In this document: one piece after another, positions 28,461 through 37,447 of the stretch
Numbering within the stretch: the stretch's first letter is position 1
How the letters are laid out: every line of letters begins with the position of its first letter
Notes under the pieces: generated by a model
What the model saw: only the letters and a program-made list of their open reading frames with translations
The model's database searches: none
What the model was told of the DNA's origin: nothing
Origin: WTGU01 sp965242855
GTDB lineage: Bacteria > Pseudomonadota > Alphaproteobacteria > UBA828
NCBI GenBank assembly: GCA_965242855.1
Contig: OZ251509.1
Coordinates: 2,914,001 to 2,978,000, forward strand
Direction: 5' to 3'
DNA: 64,000 bases
Translations under genes and position numbers: made by a program

Positions 28461-29603
28461 ATGCGCGTCGCCTTCTACGCGCCGCTCAAGCCGCCCGGCC
28501 ACCCGGCACCGTCGGGCGACCGGCGCGTGGCGCGGCTTCTCTGGCGCGCGCTCGAGGCCGCCGGCCACACGCCGGTCCTCGCCTCGGACTTCCGCAGCTA
28601 CGAGGGAGAGGGAAACCGCGAGCGGCAGCGTGCGCTGGAGCGCGCGGCGGCCGCGGCGGCGGCGCGCGTCGTGGAAGAACACCGGGCGCTGCCGCCCGCC
28701 GAGCGGCCGGGCGCCTGGCTCACCTACCACCTCTACCACAAGGCCCCGGACTGGCTGGGGCCCGCGGCGGCCGAGGCGCTGGCCATCCCCTATCTCCTGG
28801 TCGAGGCGTCCTACGCGCGCAAGCAAGCCGGCGGCCCGTTCGCCCGCTGGCTTTCCGAGACCGCCCGCGCCATCGCCCGCGCCCGCGCGGTGCTCTCGTT
28901 CACGGCCGAGGACGAGGAGGGGATCAGGCCCCTGGTCGGCCGCGCAACGGCCCTTTACCGGCTTGCGCCGTTCCTCGATCCCGCGCCCTACCGGTCGCTC
29001 GACCGCGCCGCCGCCCGGCGCGCGCTGGCGGCGTCCCTGCCGCTCGATCCCGCGCGGCCGTGGCTCCTGACGGTCGCGATGATGCGGCCGGGCGACAAGC
29101 TCGCGTCCTACCGCCTGCTGGGCCGCGCGCTCGGCCTGATCGCCGCGCCGTCGTGGCAGCTGCTGGTCGTCGGCGACGGCCCGGCCCGCAGCGCGGTCGA
29201 GGACGCGCTGGCGCCGCTCGGCGAGGGCCGGGCGGTCTTCGCCGGCGCGCATGAAGGGAGCGCCCTGCCCCGCTTCTACGCCGCCTGCGACCTTTACGTC
29301 TGGCCCGCCTGGAACGAAGCCTTCGGCATGGCGATGCTGGAAGCCCAGGCCGCCGGCCTGCCGGTGGTGGCCGGGGACTGGCGAGGCGTCCGCGAGGTCG
29401 TCGCCGACGGCAGGACCGGCGTGCTCGCGCCCCGCCACGACGATGCGGCCTTCGCCAGCGCGGTGGTCGACCTCTGCGCGCGAGCGGACGAACGGCGGGC
29501 GATGGGCGCGGCGGGCGCGGCCCGGGTGCGCGCGCGGCACGGCCTGGAGACCGCCGCCGGCACTCTGCGCCACGCGCTCGACGCCGCCTGCGCCGGCCCG
29601 TAA
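28461..29603 (+). CDS. Glycosyltransferase, GT4-like
   Basis: 380 residues, starting one base after the preceding stop (TGAGATG). The C-terminal half has LLVVGDGPARSAVEDAL and WPAWNEAFGMAMLEAQAAGLPVVAG, the E-x7-E type donor site of GT4 enzymes. The N-terminal half is less typical (PLKPPGHPAPSGDRRVARLLWRAL). Acceptor and sugar are unknown. It works with the flanking genes on a surface or lipid-linked glycan. Confidence 0.88.
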   Translation: MRVAFYAPLKPPGHPAPSGDRRVARLLWRALEAAGHTPVLASDFRSYEGEGNRERQRALERAAAAAAARVVEEHRALPPAERPGAWLTYHLYHKAPDWLGPAAAEALAIPYLLVEASYARKQAGGPFARWLSETARAIARARAVLSFTAEDEEGIRPLVGRATALYRLAPFLDPAPYRSLDRAAARRALAASLPLDPARPWLLTVAMMRPGDKLASYRLLGRALGLIAAPSWQLLVVGDGPARSAVEDALAPLGEGRAVFAGAHEGSALPRFYAACDLYVWPAWNEAFGMAMLEAQAAGLPVVAGDWRGVREVVADGRTGVLAPRHDDAAFASAVVDLCARADERRAMGAAGAARVRARHGLETAAGTLRHALDAACAGP

Positions 29604-29609
29604 CCGCCC

Positions 29610-30209
29610 ATGGCGCGCCGTCTGGCCCTGATCCGCCACGGGCCGACCCGGTGGAACGACGAGGGCCGCATCCAGGGTTGGACCGACATCGGCCTCGGCG
29701 CCCGCGGCCGCGCGGCGGTGACGGCCTGGCGCTTGCCGCCGGCGCTGCGCGGCGCCGCCTGGACGGCGAGCCCGCTGCTGCGGGCCGTCCACACCGCGGC
29801 GCTGCTCGCCCCCGGCGAGGTGACGTTCGAGCCGCGCCTCGTGGAGATGCGCTGGGGCGCCTGGGAGGGCAGGACCATCGCCGCGCTGCGGGCGGCGGAT
29901 CCGGCGGGCCTCGCGGAGGTCGAGGCCCACGGCCTGGATTTCCGCCCGCCGGGCGGCGAGAGCCCGCGGGCGCTGCAAGCCCGTCTCGCCCCCTGGCTCG
30001 CCGAAATCGCCGGCGACGACGGCGCCCGCGCCGCCGTCACCCACAAGGGGGTCATCCGCGCCGTGCTGGCGCGGGCGCTGGACTGGGACATGACGGGCGC
30101 GGTGCCGGTGGCCCTGGATTGGGCCTCCGCGCATCTCTTCCGGCTGGAGGCGGACGGGAGTCCGCGGGTCGAACGGCTCAATATCGGCCTCGCCCGCGAT
30201 GCGCGATGA
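29610..30209 (+). CDS. Histidine phosphatase family protein
   Basis: 199 residues. The phosphohistidine motif is LIRHGPTRWNDEGR (His10). A second catalytic region, RLVEMRWGAWEG, and a later VTHKGVIRAVL with the distal His complete a phosphoglycerate-mutase-like phosphatase. It starts 6 bp after the second glycosyltransferase and overlaps the next gene by ATGA. In a glycan operon it may dephosphorylate a sugar or lipid phosphate, but that is inference. Confidence 0.9.
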   Translation: MARRLALIRHGPTRWNDEGRIQGWTDIGLGARGRAAVTAWRLPPALRGAAWTASPLLRAVHTAALLAPGEVTFEPRLVEMRWGAWEGRTIAALRAADPAGLAEVEAHGLDFRPPGGESPRALQARLAPWLAEIAGDDGARAAVTHKGVIRAVLARALDWDMTGAVPVALDWASAHLFRLEADGSPRVERLNIGLARDAR

Positions 30210-31351
30210 CCGGCGCGCGAGTCTTTTTCTGGGTCCAGCACCTGCTCGGCATCGGCCATCTCCGGCGCGCCGCGCTGCTGGCCTCCGCGATGGCGGAATC
30301 GGGCTTCGACGTCCTGCTGGTGTCCGGCGGCCTCCCGCTCCGCCATCTCGACCCGGGCGGTGCCCGCGTCGCCCAACTGCCGCCGGTGAAGGCCGCCGAC
30401 CGGCATTTCTCGGCCCTGGTCGACGGCGCCGGCCGGCCGCTCGACGCGACCTTCGACGCCGCGCGCCGGCGCCGCCTGATGGACCTGTTCCACGGCCACC
30501 GGCCGGACGCGGTGATCACGGAGATGTTCCCTTTCGGGCGCCGCCGGTTCCGCGCCGAGCTGCTCCCCCTGCTCGACGCCGCCCGGCGGCGGCGGCCCAG
30601 GCCCGCGGTCCTCTGCTCGGTCCGCGACGTGCTCACCACGAAGGCGGCGCCCGAACGCCACCGGGAGATGGCCGCCCTGGCGCGTGAACGCTTCGATCGC
30701 GTCATGGTCCACGGCGACCGGGCGCTGATTTCCTTCGACGCGACCTTCCCGGAAGCCGCCGGCATCGCCGGGCGGATACGCTACACCGGCTACGTGGCGC
30801 CGCCCCCGCCCGGCGGATGCGCCACGGGGGCGGCGGGCGCGGTGGTGGTCTCCACCGGCGGCGGCGCCGTCGGCCGGCGCCTTCTGGAAACGGCCCTGGC
30901 GGCGCGGTCGCTGTCGCGGCTCGCGGACGCGCCGTGGCGCCTGCTCGCCGGGGAGGCACTCGCGCCCGCATCGTTCGCCCGCTTGCGGGCGCAGGCGCCG
31001 GCCGGAGTCACGGTCGAGCGGGCGCGCGCCGACTTCCCGGCGCTGCTCGCCGGCGCGGCGCTTTCGATCTCCCAGGCAGGCTACAACACGGTCGCCGACC
31101 TGTTGCGCGCCCGCGTGCCCACCGTTCTCGTGCCCTTCGCCGAGGCGCGTGAGACGGAACAGACGGTTCGCGCCCGCGCCCTCGCGACCCGCGGCCTCGC
31201 CCATGTCGTGGCTGCGGAGGCGCTGTCCCCGACGCGCCTCGCGGCCGCCGTCGATGCCGCCTTCTCGGCCGGACCGCCGGCGGAGAGCGGCGTGCGGCTC
31301 GACGGCGCGCGGACCGCCGCGCGCCTCCTGGGCGAGGCGCTCGCCGAGTGA
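30206..31351 (+). CDS. Predicted glycosyltransferase, MurG-like fold
   Basis: 381 residues, start ATG overlapping the previous stop. FFWVQHLLGIGHLRRAALLA at the N-terminus, then a second Rossmann half with VVVSTGGGAVGRRLLETAL and ALSISQAGYNTVADLLRARVPTVLVPF. The latter matches the C-terminal donor-site region of GT-B enzymes of the MurG/GT28 type. It is too divergent to be MurG itself and lies in a glycan operon. Activity unknown. Confidence 0.84.
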   Translation: MTGARVFFWVQHLLGIGHLRRAALLASAMAESGFDVLLVSGGLPLRHLDPGGARVAQLPPVKAADRHFSALVDGAGRPLDATFDAARRRRLMDLFHGHRPDAVITEMFPFGRRRFRAELLPLLDAARRRRPRPAVLCSVRDVLTTKAAPERHREMAALARERFDRVMVHGDRALISFDATFPEAAGIAGRIRYTGYVAPPPPGGCATGAAGAVVVSTGGGAVGRRLLETALAARSLSRLADAPWRLLAGEALAPASFARLRAQAPAGVTVERARADFPALLAGAALSISQAGYNTVADLLRARVPTVLVPFAEARETEQTVRARALATRGLAHVVAAEALSPTRLAAAVDAAFSAGPPAESGVRLDGARTAARLLGEALAE

Positions 31352-32175
31352 GCGGCGACGCCGACTGGGCGGCGCTCGCCCGCGAGCTCGACGCCTGGCG
31401 CGCCGCGGGCAGGCAGGCGACCCTTTGGTGGCGCGACGACGACGCCGGCGCGGATTCGAGCGCCCTCGCGCGCCTCCTGACGCTGGCCGAAGCGCGGCGC
31501 GTTCCCGTCGCCCTCGCCGCGGTGCCGGCGCGGCTCACGGTCGCAGCGGTCGCCCGCATCCGTCGTTGCCCGGCGGCGGCGATCCTCCAACATGGCCACG
31601 CCCACCGGAACCACGAGCCTGCCGGGCGCAAGAAGGCGGAGTTCGGCCCGGCGCGAGAGGAAGCCGCCGCCATCGCCGAGCTGCGCGCGGGCCGGGCGGC
31701 GCTCGCGTCCCGCGACGCCGGAGCGCTCCCGATCCTGGCGCCGCCCTGGAACGCCATCGCCACCCCCCTCGTGTCGCGCCTCGCATCCATCGGTTTCGCC
31801 GGCCTGTCGACCTGCGGAGCGCGGGCGGCGCGGCGCCCGGCGCCCGGCCTGGTCCAGGTCAACACCCATGTGGACATCGTCGACTGGCGCGGGACCCGCG
31901 GCTTTGTCGGCGAACGGGCGGCGCTCGGTCTGCTCCTCTCCCACCTGCGCCGGCGGCGCCTGGGCCCCGGCGACCCGGCCGAGCCGACCGGCCTCCTGAC
32001 CCACCACGCGGTGCACGACGCGGCCGCCTGGCGCTTCATCGATACCTGCCTGCGAACCACGACGGCCCACCCGGCCGCCGCCTGGCCCCCGATCGCGGCC
32101 CTGTTCGCAGGCGACGAACCGACGACGCCCGCAGGCGAACGGCCTCGGGGTGGATACGAGCGCCTCGATTTCTGA
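31348..32175 (+). CDS. Polysaccharide deacetylase-like protein
   Basis: 275 residues from a GTG start overlapping the previous stop. WWRDDDAGADSSALARLL contains the Asp-Asp pair and ILQHGHAHRNH the His cluster expected of the NodB-like metal site. LAPPWN is a variant of the usual RPP(W/Y/F) motif, and LLTHH gives the final His. It probably removes acetyl groups from the glycan made by the operon. Last gene of the operon; a GACGAC/GTCGTC inverted repeat lies about 40 bp downstream. Confidence 0.8.
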   Translation: MSGDADWAALARELDAWRAAGRQATLWWRDDDAGADSSALARLLTLAEARRVPVALAAVPARLTVAAVARIRRCPAAAILQHGHAHRNHEPAGRKKAEFGPAREEAAAIAELRAGRAALASRDAGALPILAPPWNAIATPLVSRLASIGFAGLSTCGARAARRPAPGLVQVNTHVDIVDWRGTRGFVGERAALGLLLSHLRRRRLGPGDPAEPTGLLTHHAVHDAAAWRFIDTCLRTTTAHPAAAWPPIAALFAGDEPTTPAGERPRGGYERLDF

Positions 32176-32475
32176 AGGCGAGACGCGCACGGCATCCGCG
32201 AGCCGACGGTCGACGACGACGACGCCGTCGTCCGCGCCGGGGGCGGGCCGGCGAGCGGCGATTCGTCGATCCGCAGGTCGTCGGTACGCCGTAACGAACG
32301 AGCGCGGTGTCGTCGGGCGGGAGTCCGGCGTCCTTGACATGCGCGAGCGGCGCCGGAACACAAAGCGCCGGCCCGGCCGAGCGACAGGCGGCCGCGCCTG
32401 CCGGGCGCCGGCGCGGATACGGAGCGCCGCGATCCCGGTCCTCCGCCCTCGTGCTACATTCGCGGAGTGTGGCGC
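32176..32475. other. Intergenic region after the glycan operon
   Basis: About 300 bp without a convincing gene. A GACGAC...GTCGTC inverted repeat near 32214-32231 could end the operon transcript, although no T-run follows. A weak GGAG ribosome site for the next small gene lies at 32464-32467. Confidence 0.4.
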
Positions 32476-32583
32476 ATGATCCGGGAAGTCTTCTCGTTCG
32501 GAGCCGTCACCGTCGCGCTCGTCGCGGCGGCCATGTTCGCGCTCCTGGCCATCGGCATCGCGGTGATCAACGCGATCTGGTGA
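32476..32583 (+). CDS. 35-residue single-helix membrane peptide
   Basis: Begins MIREVFSFGAVTVALV and ends INAIW. Almost the whole chain is one hydrophobic helix, so a small inner-membrane protein is likely. GGAG lies 8 bp before the ATG. An in-frame GTG at 32467 would add three residues. Too short for family recognition. It lies 164 bp upstream of the ABC importer operon and may or may not belong to it. Confidence 0.5.
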   Translation: MIREVFSFGAVTVALVAAAMFALLAIGIAVINAIW

Positions 32584-32747
32584 CGGCGGGCTGGCGGGTC
32601 GGGCGCCTGCCTCCTGCCCTTTGCGGAAGCCCCCGGCCGGGGTGACGCGGCCGCTCCCGCCGGGACCGCGGCGCCGGGCGGCGGTTTCGATGCTATGGTG
32701 GGCGCGGGCGGATGAGGCGGGCCGCCCGGGCGGGACGGACGGAGCGG

Positions 32748-33839
32748 ATGAGCCATCTTCGCCTGCGTGGAGTAACCAAGAGCTACGGGGCCGTGGACGC
32801 TCTTCGCGGCCTCGACCTCGAGGTCGAGGAAGGCGAGTTCTTCGTTCTGTTCGGGCCGAGCGCGGCGGGGAAGACCACCACGCTCAGGATCGTCGCCGGG
32901 CTGGAGACGCCGGGCGGCGGCACGCTCTTCATGGACGGCCGCGACCTGGCCGGCGTCCCCGTCAAGCGGCGGGACATGGCGATGGTGTTCCAGAGCTTCG
33001 CCCTCTACCCACATCTCACGACCTGGCAGAATCTCGCCTACCCGCTGCGCGAGATGAAGCTGCGCCGCGCCGAGATCGATGCCCGCGTGCGGGAGACGGC
33101 GGAGTTGCTGCGCATCGTCCACACGCTCGCCCGGCGCCCGGCGTCGCTCAGCGGCGGCGAGCAGCAGCGCCTCGCCATCGGGCGCGCCATCATCCGCCGC
33201 CCCCGGCTCTTCCTCTTCGACGAGCCGCTCACCAACCTCGACGCGAAGCTCCGCCACGACATGCGCGCCGAGTTCAAGCGGCTCCACCGCGAGATCGGCA
33301 CCACCATGCTCTACGCGACGCCGGACCAGTTGGAGGCGCTCGGCGTCGGTGAACGCATCGCCGTGATCCGGGACGGCCGGATCGCCCAGTGCGCCGACGC
33401 CGACCGCCTCTACGACGCACCGGCCGACCGCCACGTCGCCGCGCTGGTCGGCGACCCGCCGATCAACCTCGTCAAGGGAAGGTTGAAGCCCGGCGCCGCC
33501 GGGCGGCCGGCGGTCGTCCTGCCGTTCATGGAGCTCGACGCCCGCGCCTGGAGCGCGCGCCTGCGGGCGTTGCCGGCGGAGGCCGAGCTCCTGGTCGGCA
33601 TCAGGCCGCACGACCTCGTCCTGGCGGCGGACGGGGAGGGCATCGCGGCCACGGTCGCGATCACCGAGCCGCAGGGCGACGTCACGGTGCTCGACCTCGA
33701 CGCGGGCGGAACGGCGCTCCGCATGGTGGTGCCGGAGGCGACCGGCGCGGGCTACGCGCCCGGCGACGGGATACGCATCGCCTTCCCGGCCGCCGCCGCG
33801 CGACTTTTCATGAGCGACTCCGGCATCCTGGTGGCATAG
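32748..33839 (+). CDS. Carbohydrate ABC importer ATPase 1 (UgpC/MalK-like), His-less H-loop
   Basis: 363 residues. Walker A GPSAAGKT (36-43), canonical signature LSGGE (134-138), Walker B LFLFDEP (154-160). At the H-loop the sequence is YATPDQLEA: Pro192 replaces the His that contacts the gamma phosphate in VTHDQ. A C-terminal OB-type regulatory domain follows (VGIRPHDL). Its operon partner ATPase has the opposite defect, so the two probably form a heterodimer with one good site. First gene of the importer operon. The ATG at 32748 is preceded by GGACGGAGCG. Confidence 0.9.
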   Translation: MSHLRLRGVTKSYGAVDALRGLDLEVEEGEFFVLFGPSAAGKTTTLRIVAGLETPGGGTLFMDGRDLAGVPVKRRDMAMVFQSFALYPHLTTWQNLAYPLREMKLRRAEIDARVRETAELLRIVHTLARRPASLSGGEQQRLAIGRAIIRRPRLFLFDEPLTNLDAKLRHDMRAEFKRLHREIGTTMLYATPDQLEALGVGERIAVIRDGRIAQCADADRLYDAPADRHVAALVGDPPINLVKGRLKPGAAGRPAVVLPFMELDARAWSARLRALPAEAELLVGIRPHDLVLAADGEGIAATVAITEPQGDVTVLDLDAGGTALRMVVPEATGAGYAPGDGIRIAFPAAAARLFMSDSGILVA

Positions 33840-33895
33840 GATAGGCGCCGCGCCCGGGGACCCCCGGCGCGGCATGACCGATACGGGAGACGAAG

Positions 33896-35326
33896 ATGAA
33901 ACCGATGGCGAAGGGAAAGGCGGCGCTTCTCGCGGGCGCCGCGGCGCTCCTCTGCGCCGGCCTGTGGGGCGGCGGCGCCCAGGCGAAGGACATCACCATC
34001 AACATGGCGGCCCCCGACTGGCCGCCGACGCGGATCATGCAGGACCTGGCGAACAAGAACTACAAGGCGCCGAGCGGCAACAACGTGAAGCTGGTGATCG
34101 ACTTCATCCCCTGGCCCGACTACTACACGAGGCTCGCGGCCTCGCTGACCTCGGGCGAGGAGAAGTATCAGATGGCGGTGAGCGACAGCCAGTGGCTCGG
34201 CGCCAACATCGAGGGCGGCTACTACATGAAGCTCAACGAGTTCATCGACGCCGACCCCGAGCTGCAGGCGATCTTCAAGGACCTGCACCCCAACCTGGTG
34301 GCCTCCTATTCCACCTACCCGCACCGGACGGACAACTATTACGGCTTCCCCCAGATGCCGGACGTGCTGGTCGTCTATTACCGCAAGGACCTGTTCTGCG
34401 ACGCCGGCGAGATGGCGGCGTTCAAGGAGCGGTACGGCTACGACCTGCCGTGCGATCCGCAGGCGATGAACGAAGCCGACTGGGACATGGTGCGCGACTT
34501 CGGCGCGTTCTTCCGCCGCAAGTCGGGCGACATGCTCGCCGGGGAGGCGTTGAACGACGATTTCTACGGCATCGCCTACCAAGCCGGGAAGGGCTACGAC
34601 TTCTCGAGCATGCAGATCAACGGCTTCATCTGGCAGCACGGCGGCAACATCTGGGACGAGACCAGGGAGCCGGAAGGCCAGGCCCTCGGCGTGGTCAACT
34701 CCGACGCCGCGGTGAAGGCGTTCGAGCACTACCTCTCGCTGCTCGAACACATGCCCCCGGTCGTCAAGACGGGCACGATGGACATCTTCAAGGTCGACGA
34801 GCTGTTCCGCGAGGGCAAGGTGGCCTGGATCATCCAGTGGATCGGCTTCGGCGAATCGGCGATCTCGCCCGACACCTCGAAGGTCCACGACAGGGTCGAC
34901 TTCGCGCGGATGCCCGGCCTGAAGGTGGGCGACGAGATCGTGCGCTGGTCGAACATCGGCGGGCAGCCCTTCGTGCTGACCACCTGGAACAGCGACGAGA
35001 TCGTCCGCGAGGCGGTGGACTTCTGCAAATGGTGGCTCTCCACCGAAGTGCAGAACGAGTTCGCCAGCCGCGGCGGCCAGAGCGGCCTGAAGAGCGTCTA
35101 TTCGACCGATACCTACATGACCTACCGGCCGTGGAACCACGCCTTCGGCCCGAGTCTGGACTGGCAGAAGGACGTCTGGCACATCCCCGAGTTCTTCGAG
35201 CTGCTGGTGCAGCAGCAGGAGGAATTCGACAAGGCCATCACCGGCCAGATCACGGCGAAGCAGGCGCTGGACAACATCGCCGCGTTCCAGGACGAGCTGC
35301 TGCGCGACGCGGGCCGCATCGAGTAG
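33896..35326 (+). CDS. Extracellular solute-binding protein of carbohydrate ABC importer
   Basis: 476 residues with a signal peptide (MKPMAKGKAALLAGAAALL..., cleavage near AQA-KD at about 30). Family 1 solute-binding fold: IDFIPWPDYYTRLAASLTSG near the N-terminus, and a C-terminal segment rich in Trp and aromatic residues typical of sugar binders. The ligand cannot be told. It sits between the first ATPase and the permeases and is followed by a strong hairpin, the usual way such operons make more binding protein than permease. Confidence 0.92.
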   Translation: MKPMAKGKAALLAGAAALLCAGLWGGGAQAKDITINMAAPDWPPTRIMQDLANKNYKAPSGNNVKLVIDFIPWPDYYTRLAASLTSGEEKYQMAVSDSQWLGANIEGGYYMKLNEFIDADPELQAIFKDLHPNLVASYSTYPHRTDNYYGFPQMPDVLVVYYRKDLFCDAGEMAAFKERYGYDLPCDPQAMNEADWDMVRDFGAFFRRKSGDMLAGEALNDDFYGIAYQAGKGYDFSSMQINGFIWQHGGNIWDETREPEGQALGVVNSDAAVKAFEHYLSLLEHMPPVVKTGTMDIFKVDELFREGKVAWIIQWIGFGESAISPDTSKVHDRVDFARMPGLKVGDEIVRWSNIGGQPFVLTTWNSDEIVREAVDFCKWWLSTEVQNEFASRGGQSGLKSVYSTDTYMTYRPWNHAFGPSLDWQKDVWHIPEFFELLVQQQEEFDKAITGQITAKQALDNIAAFQDELLRDAGRIE

Positions 35327-35652
35327 CGACCCGTCCGATGCCGGGGCGGCCGCCTGCGGAGGCCGCCCCCTTTCCTCCCCGCGCATCGACGCCGCAGCGG
35401 GCGCCGCGACGGGCGTCGTCGTCATCCGCATCCCGATGGGCTGACGCCCCCGGTGCGCGCCCCCCGAACGGTCGCGGCGGCCCCGGCGGTTTGGATCCCG
35501 AACGCACCCGGTATAGGATCCGCCCCCGTCGGGCGGCCCCTCGTCCGGGGATAATTCGTTGATCCATAACGCGATTTCGCAGGCGGAATCCCGATGCCCC
35601 CAACCGGTTCGAGACATCCGGGCCAGATCGAGCCACGGGCCGCGCCGTAAGC
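35327..35652. other. Intergenic region between binding protein and permeases
   Basis: Holds a strong hairpin at 35343-35369 and otherwise no gene I can support. Its length may mean a second promoter for the permease genes, but no clear -35/-10 pair is visible. Confidence 0.5.
35343..35369 (+). terminator. Hairpin after the solute-binding protein gene
   Basis: Perfect 9-bp stem GGGGCGGCC / GGCCGCCCC with a 9-nt loop, followed by cTTTcc. It starts 17 bp after the stop codon. Probably a partial terminator or an mRNA-stabilising end of the upstream cistrons. Confidence 0.7.
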
Positions 35653-36564
35653 ATGGCCGCGCATCACGCCGAGCACGGGACCTTCCTCGAGCGCTTCTTC
35701 GCGCGCAACCGGGGGCCGCTTCTGGTCGCGCCGGCGCTCGCCGTGCTCTTCCTGATGAACATCTTCCCGCTGCTCTGGTCGTTCGGGCTCAGCTTCTACC
35801 GCTATCGGGCGAACCGAACGAAGGAACCGGAATTCGTCTGGTTCCGGAACTACGAGAAGGTGCTGACGGACCCGGTGGTCTGGGAGCGCTTCCAGACGAC
35901 GGCGCTGGTCGTCGCGGTGGACGTGCTGCTCCAGCTGGTGGTGGGCTTCCTCCTCGCGCTGCTGTTCGAGAAGACCTTCCCCGGCCGGCGCGTGCTGCTG
36001 ATGCTGGTGCTGACGCCGATGATGCTGAGTTTCGTCGCGGTCGGCGCCTTCTTCCGCTACTACTACGAGCCCACCTTCGGGCTCCTGAGCCAGGCGGTGA
36101 AGGCGGTCACCGGCGAGCCGTTCATCCTGCTCGGCTCGGAGACGGGCGCGCTGGCCGGCATCATCTTCGCCGACGTCTGGATGTGGTCGCCCTTCGTGAT
36201 GCTGCTCGTCCTCGCCGGCTTGGTGAGCGTGCCGAAACACCTCTACGAGGCGGCCGAGATCGACCGCGCCTCCTGGTGGCGGCGCTTCTGGACCATCACC
36301 TTTCCCTACATCCGGGGGCTCCTGCTGCTGGCGATCCTGTTCCGCACCATCGAGGCGTTCAAGCTCTTCGACATCGTGTTCCTCATCACCGAGGGCGGGC
36401 CGGGGACCTCGACCGAGACCATCGCCGTTTACGTCTACCGGGTGGCGTTCCAGTACTTCAAGACGAGCCAGTCGGCGGCGCTGGGCTACATCCTTCTCTT
36501 CGTCGTCATCGTGTTGACGAACCTCTACCTGTTCTTCGTGCGACGAAGGGCGCAGGAGGCTTGA
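35653..36564 (+). CDS. Carbohydrate ABC importer permease (MalF/UgpA type)
   Basis: 303 residues with six predicted membrane helices and the cytoplasmic EAA loop, LYEAAEIDRASWWRRFWTITFPYIRG, that docks on the ATPase. It pairs with the next gene as the heterodimeric channel. Start ATG at 35653; three bases separate its stop from the next ATG. Confidence 0.93.
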   Translation: MAAHHAEHGTFLERFFARNRGPLLVAPALAVLFLMNIFPLLWSFGLSFYRYRANRTKEPEFVWFRNYEKVLTDPVVWERFQTTALVVAVDVLLQLVVGFLLALLFEKTFPGRRVLLMLVLTPMMLSFVAVGAFFRYYYEPTFGLLSQAVKAVTGEPFILLGSETGALAGIIFADVWMWSPFVMLLVLAGLVSVPKHLYEAAEIDRASWWRRFWTITFPYIRGLLLLAILFRTIEAFKLFDIVFLITEGGPGTSTETIAVYVYRVAFQYFKTSQSAALGYILLFVVIVLTNLYLFFVRRRAQEA

Positions 36565-36567
36565 GCC

Positions 36568-37437
36568 ATGGCGCGCAGGCGGGCCGAGATCGGCAAGGCG
36601 GGATGGCGGCGGACGGCCGTCTCGACGGTCATCAGCTTCATCTACTTCTTCCCGGTGCTGTGGATCATCCTGACGGCGTTCAAGACGCATACGGACGCCC
36701 TGTCGACACCGCCCAAATTTGTCTTCACGCCGACCCTGGAGAATTTCGCCAACGTCTTCTCCCGCGCCTACGAGCGCGGCGGCGAAGCGGTGGATACCGG
36801 CTTCGACCTGTTCTTCTTCAACAGCGTCTTCATCGCCGGCGCGTCCGTTGCGGTGGCGCTGGTCATCGGCACGGTCGCAGCTTACGGGTTCTCGCGCTGG
36901 CCGCTCCGGGGCAACGACACCTACATGTTCATCATCCTGACGACGCGGATGCTGCCGCCGATCATCGTCATCATCCCGATCTTCATCATGTTCCGCGTGA
37001 GCGGGCTTTCCGGCAGCTATATCGGCATCATCCTGCTCTACGCCGCCTTCAATCTGCCGTTCACGATCTGGATGATGAAGAGCTTCTTCGACGAAATCCC
37101 GCGGGAGGTCGAAGACGCGGCGCGCATGGACGGCAGCTCGGAGACGAAGATCTTCTTCCGCATCTGCCTGCCGCAGGTCAAGGCGGGCATCGCGGCCACG
37201 GCCGTGTTCGGCCTGATCCTCACGTGGAACGAGTTCCTCTTCGCGCTCCTGCTGACCGGGCGCGACACGCGCACGGTGCCGGTCGCCATGGCCCAGACCA
37301 TCGGCGGCGACATCGGCGTGCGCTGGGGGCTGCTGGCCGCGATCGAGACCCTGTTCCTCATCCCGGTGGTGATCGTCACCTTCCTGCTCCAGAACCAGCT
37401 GCTGCGCGGCGTCACCTTCGGCACCATCCGGCGGTAG
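36568..37437 (+). CDS. Carbohydrate ABC importer permease (MalG/UgpE type)
   Basis: 289 residues with six helices. The EAA loop reads EVEDAARMDGSSETKIFFRICLPQVKAG, normal for MalG-type subunits. The external loop between helices 1 and 2 is long (about residues 40-75). It partners the preceding permease. Ten bases separate it from the second ATPase. Confidence 0.93.
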   Translation: MARRRAEIGKAGWRRTAVSTVISFIYFFPVLWIILTAFKTHTDALSTPPKFVFTPTLENFANVFSRAYERGGEAVDTGFDLFFFNSVFIAGASVAVALVIGTVAAYGFSRWPLRGNDTYMFIILTTRMLPPIIVIIPIFIMFRVSGLSGSYIGIILLYAAFNLPFTIWMMKSFFDEIPREVEDAARMDGSSETKIFFRICLPQVKAGIAATAVFGLILTWNEFLFALLLTGRDTRTVPVAMAQTIGGDIGVRWGLLAAIETLFLIPVVIVTFLLQNQLLRGVTFGTIRR

Positions 37438-37447
37438 GGGACGGGCG

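Noticed and set aside
32214..32231. GACGAC...GTCGTC inverted repeat as a terminator of the glycan operon
   Set aside because: Short, in a low-complexity GAC run and without a T-run; too weak to list as a separate feature.
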